Assembly: GCA_014885115.2 (NCBI GenBank)
Contig: WKLE02002135.1
Span: 1 to 14,199, forward strand
Reading direction: 5' to 3'
DNA from: Asterionellopsis glacialis
Lineage: Eukaryota; Bacillariophyta; Plagiogrammaphyceae; Rhaphoneidales; Asterionellopsidaceae
DNA: 14,199 nt
Each line of letters starts with the position of its first letter. Position 1 is the first letter of the stretch. The notes under the pieces are model-generated. The model saw only the letters and a list, made by a program, of their open reading frames with translations, ran no database searches and was not told the origin of the DNA. Position numbers and translations under genes: made by a program. Positions 6,942-14,199 of the stretch are shown in pieces.

Positions 6942-7473
6942 TTGTTGTGTTGTGCCACTGTTGGTACTAGCAGCATAGGGCACAATAACGGATCTAAGAT
7001 TCCTTGATTTCTGTGGTTCTGAAGTGTTCTGAATCATAAGATATGTGATTTTACCATGTGCCTGAGTTCAGGCAAAAAGCCTGAATTTAGGCAGACAGAA
7101 GAATATTGGATAATGATTGAGCCTCAATGCAGGAAATTTGCTGAAAATCAAACATTTTGGTATTCTACTAATGATTAATCGGATCTGGTACCCAGGTACA
7201 TACAATTATTTTATGGTAAAACTGCACCTGTACCAGGTACTAACATAAAACTGGTAAACACTTACATTGCCAGATCAGTTTTTCCTATGCTAATCAGTTG
7301 CTTCATACTGTGACTGGGAGTCCTGTACCAGTATAGTTGACCTGAAGAAATGTTTCAACTATTAAATTAATATTACTCTTTCACCAACCCAGGTAAGAGG
7401 ATCCAGTACAACTGTACACACCTCAAACTACTACATGTATACGTTGGTATAGGATTACATAATCTAGACAATT
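6942..7473. other. Non-coding leader between gypsy integrase and LINE ORF1
   Basis: No gene seen. It probably contains the 3' remainder of the gypsy piece and the 5' untranslated region of the LINE, but I cannot place the border. It holds a pair of tandem hairpins (7060-7092), three related GTACC palindromic clusters (7185-7199, 7227-7240, 7322-7331), and stops in all frames before the ORF1 ATG at 7474. A minus-strand frame (7037 to 6801) is open but lies partly antisense to the integrase. Confidence 0.45.
7060..7092. repeat. Tandem pair of short hairpins
   Basis: GCCTGA-GT-TCAGGC (7060-7073) is a perfect palindrome with a 2-base spacer. GCCTGA-AT-TTAGGC (7079-7092) repeats it with one G-T pair. 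They are separated by AAAAA. The two 14-base units differ at two positions. Confidence 0.6.
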
Positions 7474-9492
7474 ATGCTTGTCGGCAGAGGGATAGGAGGT
7501 CAAGGACGCGGCAATGGCTGCGGTGACCGCTCTTGATCGACTCTAACGGCAACATCTGAGCAATGACATGCCAAAGGAGATCAGCGTGCATTAGAGAAAA
7601 CAAGACATTCGCAAACCGGCCAGCCAACAACTCATCAAGAATCTAACGGATGGTCCTTAATCAGCAAAAACAACAAGATTATCCAAAACTTCCAAACCAA
7701 GAAATCTACTCGCTACAAGCTCTGTCTTCAGATTCATATGAATCTACCAGCATACAAAAATCAAACAAACTTTGTTAATGTTCCACATCATCAAAAAATC
7801 TTCTGTACTGAACTCTTCTTTAAACTCAACTCATCCCTGGACATCCTTAAATGGGAAGAAGAAGAAACAAAATCAACTTCAAAAACAAACCCAATTAGGA
7901 CAATCGATCAACTACCGACTGACAAAAAGTCGCTCTTGGACTGGATTGCAGGAACCACAGCCTCAACCAACCGCAACAACAAACAAACACTCAAGTTCTT
8001 CATGTACATCAAAACATTGATTGTATACTCTGATTTACGTAAGACAATTAAACCTTGGCTGGATGCTCATCATCATTGCTTGTTAGCCACAAAACTCTCT
8101 ACGACCAATAATTGACTCTTAGCATGGGTGAAATGCAGCCATCCTGACTGGACTAGATTAGATGATCTTCAAGACAAATTACAGGAACTGATTGTAAGAG
8201 ACTCTGACAAATGTGTAAACTGCAAACTCGATCTAAGACCTTGCAGAACATGCATCCGAAAAGGACCAAACGCCTTAATCATTTGGGCCATAGGCATCAC
8301 GTGCAGCCTCATGCAGGCTATTTTGAAAGGTTTATCTAATCCAGAACAGGTTCCAGATAGTTTAAAACACGTTCAAATTATTCCATTTAACCCGATTCCA
8401 GGCATTATTTCAAACAATGACCTCATCAATCTGGCCCGTGACCACGACAACCTTATGACCCAGCTCAGAAAAAAGTCAATTATCGGATTCCCAGATATTA
8501 CCATCCCTCAGCCAATTAAAGAAATGGACAAATACGCTGAGACGAGGGCAACATACATGCTGCAGGAATTCCTCCTGGCACATATGACACCAAGCTCCCA
8601 GAAACTATTTCATTCAGTGGAAAGTCGAGGCAAAAACGGATATTTAGTTATTTACAAAGAACATTTACAAACCTCAATTGATGAATTCTTCCATAATCTA
8701 CACAAAACAATGGATTCTACTTTTCAACATGACTTTGTTGACTCCTATTTTCAAGCAATACAAAATCAATTAGAGGAGATAGATCTCACTGACAATAACT
8801 CTGCTATTTCAACTTTCAGTGCAGCAGAATCATATTATCAGAGCATTAAGTTGCATGGAGTATCCTTTACTTCCGACACAAAAGCCACCAAATCCACAGC
8901 ATCAAGCACCCAATCGGGATCATACACACCTTGCAAACGTGTACAGTCTATATCTTTAGGATACAGAGATGATGTCTCATCTCTTGGTTCCTTCTCCGCC
9001 CCAGTATGGAATGCATGGGAGAAACCCCTAGTGGGAACAACATCTCCATCCACAGTCCCAGTCAACAACAGCGAGTCCATTGTCACTTTAAAATCTGAAG
9101 TTCAAGGTAGGTTTGATGACTTGAAACAGGAATCAAAAACCGAATGGGAACAGAGTCTTCAAAAGTTTAATACTCGCAATGAAAAACTATCAGAAGTTAC
9201 AGAAAGCAACGCGAAACTTCAACAAACTCCAGAAGTCATCCAGGACAATCATAAACAAGCTCTTGAGGATCAAAGATCCCTATTTGAAGAATTAATTAAG
9301 AGCAACTTAAAAGAATTTGTAAATCAAACAGTAACTCAACAATTCCAACTACAACAAGCAATGACCCCGAATTCTCCGATTCGCAAACAGCAGCGTACAA
9401 ATCCAATTCACGAGAACACCAGCAGTCCTGTCAATTCCATTAGAGAAAATGACAAGAATTCTTCAACAGAAATGCCACCTAGGAGTCCCTGA
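7474..9492 (+). pseudogene. LINE ORF1 protein (RNA-binding type), three in-frame TGA
   Basis: Starting at ATG 7474 the frame gives a 672-codon ORF1 with TGA at codons 21 (7534), 31 (7564) and 214 (8113); everything else is open. The N terminus is Gly/Arg-rich (MLVGRGIGGQGRGNG), like nucleic-acid-binding RGG tails. Next comes RYKLCLQIHMN and a segment ending near LLAWVKCSHPDWTR, a pattern I recall from long diatom ORF1 proteins. A four-cysteine motif (C247-x2-C250-x6-C257-x2-C260, CVNC...CRTC) may bind zinc. Residues about 440-530 are Ser/Thr-rich; about 538-630 (FDDLKQES...LEDQRSLFEELIKSN) look like a coiled coil, and the tail is Pro/Ser-rich. ORF1 proteins of LINEs coat the element RNA. The start at 7474 was chosen because two TAG/TAA-type stops lie just upstream and the Gly/Arg tail follows directly. 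Each TGA is one transition from CGA (Arg). Confidence 0.75.
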
Positions 9493-9650
9493 CCTGTGAC
9501 GGGGACGCCACTCTAGTCCCTAACAAGTCAAAACCCCGTCATCACAACACAATCACACAAAGGACTAACCATACCACATTCATCCACAATTTAAATAAGC
9601 ACACTGATACAACATACTCATATCCCCATAAAGAACATAACTCTACAGCT

Positions 9651-10440
9651 ATGCGTCTTTTCTTCATAAACACAAACGGGATATTTACTACCCCCACGAA
9701 ATTATCCGGCATATTTATCACTGCAAAGGCTCTGGAAGCAGGAGTGATCAGTCTAGCAGAAACAAAAGCAAACTGGAACAAGGAATATCTTAAAAACAAA
9801 TTTAATCAAAATCTCAAAACTATCAGACAACAGTCTGCAAATTTCTCCAATTGAACAACTTACAAGACCCAATACTCAACATCACAAATAAAAATGGAAT
9901 CGGACATCCAAAGAGGTGGAACAACAACTACTGTTGTAAGAAAATGGGTGGGCCGAATCATAGACTCAGGCCACAACGCACGTTTAGGACCTGACAGACC
10001 CTGCAAGGCGACACAAATCTAACATTTATTACAATTTACAGAGTCTGCCAGGAAAAAGGAAATAGCGGCATATTGACTGCACATGCACAACAATTGGCAC
10101 TACTATTCGATACAACACCGATCCCAGATCCAAGACGCCAAGTGCTTGAAGATCTAAAAGTTTTTGTCACCAAAAGACACCATAAAGGAGGAGACGTCAT
10201 CATTATGATGGACGCAAATGAAGAATGTCTGTCTCCCAATTTGAAACTCTGTCGAATCATGGACAGTCTCCAAATGACAAATCTACATCACTTGCTACAT
10301 GGAGAAGGATGTCCTCAGACTTATACTAGAGGCACAGAACAAATTGACCATATCTATGGATGCCCCAGAGTTGCCAACAATACCATCAATGCGGGCATCC
10401 TTCCCTTCAAGTGTGGCATAGACACTGATCATTGATGACT
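9651..10440 (+). pseudogene. LINE ORF2, endonuclease (EEP/APE-like) domain, frameshifted
   Basis: From ATG 9651 in frame 3, MRLFFINTNGIFT gives the N-terminal Asn and SLAETKANW the catalytic Glu of the exonuclease-endonuclease-phosphatase fold. After TGA 9852-9854 the same frame continues with RGGTTTTVVRKWVGR, a typical mid-domain strand. Near 9990-10005 the reading moves to frame 2: LTFITIYRVCQ, IIMMDANEE (Asp 10211-10213), TYTRGTEQIDHIYG, and finally CGIDTDH, equivalent to the S-D-H catalytic end. Two TGA codons (10435-10440) follow directly. This enzyme nicks target DNA to prime reverse transcription. Frame 3 is actually open from 9483, overlapping the end of ORF1 by ten bases, so ORF2 could begin before the ATG. 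All main motifs are present, but the chain is broken. Confidence 0.75.
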
Positions 10441-11401
10441 ATATGCTGATATTGAAGTAAACAACATCTTTCGAAGCGCAATGATGAAATTAAAAAATAT
10501 TCCACCACAAAAACTGTCCTCCCAGAATAAGAAACATGCTGAGGCCTTCAGAAATACAGTACGTAAGGGGTGCGTTAACCAGCACAAATACCAAAACTTA
10601 CAACAATTGACAAAGGTACCTACTCAAAGATGGACCTCCAGCAATCAGGACCTACTTGACAATATTGACAAAACGTTTACAGAGATAGTACTCACAGCTG
10701 AAAACAAAGTGTGTCACAAAACTTATGGATATCCCATCTCGGAAAAGCTGATAAAAGCAGGTCAACACCTCAGATACTGGAAGACAAGGTTATCAAATAC
10801 TCTTCTCTCAACCGTCAATTTGCAAACAACCATACAACATCTTGAAGAGGAACTCAACATATCCCAAAGTACACGGAGCTCAGTACTAATGAATGTTCAA
10901 CAAATCAAGTCATTGATATCTAGTGCTAAGACAAAACTAACCTCAGTACAGAAAGAAGCATTGCAACATTGAGAGGAGTGGCTTTGTGAAAAAGTGCTCA
11001 ATGCCGCACAGGACAACAACATCAGCATGGCCCAGGCTGTTAGGAATATAGCTGCAGCTGAATCTAGCAAACGTGTCTATCAAGATATAGCCAGAGATTT
11101 ATCTAATAAGCAAAGAAGCTCCGTATATTTTATTGAAATGCCGGCAGATAACAAACCTCCAAAACAAAGTGAAGTCTGGAAAGAAATAAGAGAGGCAGAT
11201 TCCATACACTCTCATCTCCTACGTCATTCAGAAGAACACTATAGGCTTGCACAGAACACTCCATTTGGCAAAACAGAAAGAGGATTCCACCTAGGTTTCA
11301 CAGGCACTGGACATGTGGCCCATGACATCCTTAAAGGCAAGTATAATTATAAATTGGATGATCTTCACAATGAAGCCAAAAGATTCATTCAGAATCTTCA
11401 C
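10441..11401 (+). pseudogene. LINE ORF2, linker between endonuclease and RT
   Basis: Frame 2 is open except for TGA at 10970-10972 (LQH-stop-EEWL). The segment is Lys/Gln/Ser-rich and mostly helical by composition (HLEEELNISQSTRSS, AAAESSKRVYQDIARDL), as usual for the region between EN and RT in these elements. It ends with LGFTGTGHVAHDILKGKY and FIQNLHK, after which reading passes to frame 1 at about 11402, where TGA 11405-11407 closes frame 2. No independent domain is recognised. Its role in the protein is unknown; it probably holds EN and RT together and contacts RNA. Confidence 0.65.
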
Positions 11402-11403
11402 AA

Positions 11404-13233
11404 ATGAGCACGACAATTACTGAATCAGAAGTGTACAGAATATACACTAAATGGAATAAATACACATCCATGTCACCCTCCCACTTTCATCTAGGGCTGT
11501 ATAAAGCATTAATCCAAAGCTCTCACATGCTATCCATTCTTACACTGTTAATGAACCTGCCATTAAAACACGGGATCCCATTACAACGATGGGAAAAATC
11601 CACTTTGTGTATGATTGAAAAAGACATAGGGTCTCCAAAATTACATAGACTTTGATTAATTCATCTCTTTGAGGCGGATATGAATGGTATAGCAAAGATA
11701 ATATGGGCACATAGATTCATATACCACTGTCAGGACCATAACCTCCTTCATCAGAGCCAACATGGCGGCCTTCCAGGTTTTGAAACTCAACACGTTTTGC
11801 TCAAATTTCGAATGACCATTGATTCAGCAACTACAATGCGGCATAATCTGGTCATCAATAATAACAACGCAGAAGCATGTTACGACAGGATTATACCTGC
11901 AGTCAATGGAGTGTCACGCCTTTCCAAAGGCATGCCAATCAACGCTATTAAACTACAAAACACGATACTATTAAACATGAAGTACTCTGTAAGAACTGCA
12001 CATGGAACATCAGAAAGTTCATGGAAAAACTCTGAAGCAGATCCTAAATTTGGCTCAGGACAAGGAGGCGGTTGGTCGCCACCAGGATGGGCGAGTTTAA
12101 GTACTGACATGATTACAATGCACAAACAAATGGCTCAACAAGGAATGACTATTCAATCCATTACAGGATCTGATGACTCCACATCGAGAACCATTGATGC
12201 TTATGTTGACGATGTCAATAATGGCGTCAACGATGGAGATTCCCAGGAAGGATTACTCTACACTACTCTTCTCGAACAACTTGAACACTCGTCTCAACAA
12301 TGGGAACAAATTCTCCATACAACAGGAGGAAACTTGAATCTCAAAAAATGTTTTTGCTCCATTCTTACATGGGCATGGGACGGCAAAATACCAACTCCCA
12401 GGTCGATCCTGGACACACCGGGGGATATCAAAATCACTAACAGCTCCACTGGAATGAAATCCAACATCACACAACTGAATCCAGAACAAGCATTCAAACT
12501 TCTTGGAGTATGGGTCCAACTCTCTGGAAAAATGTCCACGCATCTAACAGTTCTTCAGGACAAAGTTCGCGACCTGACTCGCTCAATATGTTTGTCCAAT
12601 CTTACCAACAACGAAGCCATGATTGCGTATAAACGAGTAGCCTTTAAACAGCTTGAGTACGAACTTCAGCAACCATTTACAAGAGCATTTCTAGCAAATA
12701 GTGGATATCACAGTAGGTTTCCGAGAGTCTTAGTATATGCACCAGAGAGATTTGGATGCATTGGATTCAACAAAATGTATCAAGTCCAAGGCATATTACA
12801 ATTGAAATAACTTATAGCACACATCAGACAATGTGATGACTTGGGAAAATCAATGATCTGTATGTTAGAACAATTACAGCTGTTCTCCGGTGTAAGCACT
12901 CCCATATTACACAAGCCATCATCGTTGACATTGCCTCCACTTAAGTATCTCTCTCAGGGGTGGATTTTAACAATTCGAGAATTTCTCAAAACCTTGTATG
13001 GATCAATTGAATTCCCCAAAGCATGGGTACCTACACCCCAACATGAACACGACTCAGTTTTCATGGACATATTTATGTCCAAAATAAAGTCCCCAACTGA
13101 ACTACGAAGGATCAATGCATTTAGATTATACCTTCACGTATCTACAGTCACTAATATATCAGACCACACAGGAAAGTTAATCGACGAACAAATTCTAACA
13201 GGGAACTGCTCACTGGGTACGTCTCACCTTCTA
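11404..13233 (+). pseudogene. LINE ORF2, reverse transcriptase domain and thumb
   Basis: Frame 1 runs from 11404 with TGA at 11653-11655 and TAA at 12808-12810. The fingers begin with EVYRIYTKW and SPSHFHLGLYKAL; PLQRWEKSTLCMIEKD and, after the TGA, LIHLFEADMNGIAKIIWAHR follow, then the QHGGLPGFETQHVLL box. Motif A is AEACYDRII, with the first catalytic Asp at 11884-11886. Motif B is GSGQGGGWSPPGWA (12052 on). Motif C is AYVDDVNNG, YVDD at 12202-12213, holding the catalytic Asp pair. LNLKKCFCSIL is motif D, and AFKLLGVWV the E-like primer grip. All catalytic residues are kept. This enzyme copies element RNA at the nicked target. The stretch after 12811 (LIAHIRQCDDL on to 13233) is the thumb and connection and contains no motif I can name. 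Confidence 0.88.
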
Positions 13234-13236
13234 TGA

Positions 13237-14199
13237 CCTTGCCAAATGTACCCTCCTAGCAAATGCTGGAAGGCATGGAAGAAAGCTATAACAACTGCTC
13301 TATTAATATCCCATGCCAAACCATACGAACTGGAACAACAGTTAGGAAAATCGATCCGAAGCCCTGATCGGATATATTCTACGGTGGTCAACCCTGAGAC
13401 GAGTAAACTTTACACAGAAACTGCCATTCAAGGCATATATTTCGAATTTAAACTATCGACCACTCACCAATGACAATATGAAAGAATAACTGCAGAGGAG
13501 TCCATGCTTCCAGACTATGTAATCCCTGTTCAATGTAACTACAGTCGTGAATATATATCCATTTCTAAACCCCAATTCCTTCAACAACTGATACAACAAG
13601 CGAGTACCACCTTTCAACAATTCAAAATGACACTCCCGGAAGCATACCAAGATCTGCTGAAACACATTACAACACAGTCTGAAAATTCCATAGTGAATGA
13701 GATAAGAAGTGGAATTACTCTCGTCATTGCTTTGGATGGATCCAAAAAGCATTCAGGAGCGACCTATGGATGGATAATGGAAACCACGTCAAAAAAATTA
13801 CTAGCCGAAGGCATGGGGCCTGTCCATGGAAAAATCGCAACTCTCACTTCTCATAGGGCAGAACTGTATGGCATTACATCAGGGTTATTATATGTGTTAC
13901 ACATATGCAAATTCTTCCAAATTTGTAACATAGTAGTTCAGATAGTCGCATACTGCGACAATGCGGAATGTGTCAACAAAATAAATACAGCACTTTGTCC
14001 AATGAGAGGAACGTCAAGATTCATTTCAGCCGATTATGATATTGAATCTCTTCTACGTCATATCATTCAAACCCAACAGATGGTAGTAAGTGCCGAATGG
14101 GTAAAGAGCCATCAAGATGCAGACCAACAAGCTGAAAATCTACAATACCCAGCACAACTGAATATAGCAGCAGACAAACTCACGGAGTACCTATATGAC
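13237..14199 (+). pseudogene. LINE ORF2, connection and RNase H domain, cut by window end
   Basis: After TGA 13234-13236 the frame continues with PPSKCWKAWKKAI; TGA at 13471-13473 breaks it once more. From 13474 frame 1 is open to the window edge. RNase HI residues are all there: Asp in VIALDGSKKHSG (13735-13737), Glu in TSHRAELYG (13861-13863), Asp in AYCDNAECVNK (13957-13959) and the last Asp in NIAADKLTEY (14173-14175), preceded by the EWVKSHQDAD strand and loop. The domain removes RNA from the RNA-DNA hybrid during element replication. In the family the protein usually ends soon after the fourth acidic residue, so ORF2 probably stops not far beyond the edge. Apart from the two TGA the segment looks functional. 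Confidence 0.85.

Larger units (their letters stand above)
7474..14199 (+). mobile_element. Non-LTR (LINE) retrotransposon, ORF1 plus EN-RT-RNase H ORF2
   Basis: The element has ORF1 (7474-9492) in frame 1 and ORF2 (from about 9651) in other frames, ordered endonuclease, linker, reverse transcriptase, RNase H, and runs to the right edge. That order and the apurinic-type endonuclease mark a LINE of the I/R1-like group; the sequence style matches elements common in diatoms. An assignment to a named clade (for instance Ambal) would need a tree. Such elements reverse-transcribe their RNA at a nicked target. This copy is inactive: about eleven premature stops, nearly all TGA, and two frameshifts in ORF2. 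However, the RT catalytic box and all four RNase H acidic residues are intact, so it is a fairly recent casualty. The 5' end, 3' tail and target duplication are not determined. Confidence 0.85.

Noticed and set aside
6801..7037. Minus-strand open frame with fairly protein-like composition
   Set aside because: Half of it is antisense to the recognisable gypsy integrase tail, and the rest matches nothing I know.
7474..14199. Reassigned UGA codon as explanation of the many TGA
   Set aside because: A TAA and at least two frameshifts also break the element, Trp positions use TGG, and CGA-to-TGA decay fits the CpG loss in the window. Kept only as an alternative to test.
1..14199. CRISPR arrays, bacterial operons, phage or plasmid genes
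   Set aside because: No regularly spaced repeats, no ribosome-binding-site-led gene series and no prokaryotic families were seen; all recognisable proteins are eukaryotic transposon types.

Overview
This window is eukaryotic and is almost entirely a graveyard of transposable elements. No intact host gene can be supported. The protein families point to a photosynthetic stramenopile, most likely a diatom: a LINE with a long ORF1 and an endonuclease-RT-RNase H ORF2 of the type common in diatom genomes, a Ty3/gypsy integrase ending in a 'FTNGTVR-RRG-NERVNI'-like tail, a Plavaka-like transposase, a DDE transposase of algal type, and a short leucine-rich-repeat end resembling diatom LRR proteins. 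The host assignment is inference; no ribosomal or organellar marker is present.

Layout, left to right. 1-450 (minus): Ty3/gypsy gag-pol remnant with the aspartic protease motif LLDSGTS. 736-932: a small CpG-rich island with three perfect TGACGTCA palindromes. 1125-1460 (plus): DDE transposase remnant. 1573-2220 (minus): unrecognised acidic/coiled-coil pseudogene, split by a roughly 95-bp tRNA-derived insertion (1897-1991) flanked by 14-bp direct repeats. 2617-2895 (minus): possible LRR fragment. 2896-4530: no gene. 4531-5995 (plus): broken Plavaka-like transposase. 6171-6307: 137-bp foldback with 19-bp inverted ends. 6326-6941 (plus): frameshifted gypsy integrase. 6942-7473: repeat-rich leader. 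7474-14199 (plus): a nearly complete non-LTR retrotransposon with ORF1, then ORF2 in a different frame (endonuclease, linker, reverse transcriptase, RNase H), running off the right edge.

Two base-composition signals tie the window together. From about 927 to 6000 the sequence is almost free of CpG (nine by hand count), whereas the 736-932 island, the integrase and the LINE keep many. In the LINE nearly every premature stop is TGA, as expected if CGA arginine codons decay to TGA by deamination of methylated CpG. CpG loss therefore acts as a rough clock: the left-hand elements look old, the integrase and LINE younger, and the CRE-containing island has been protected or is recent.

All frames were read by eye and family assignments rest on remembered motif patterns, not database searches.
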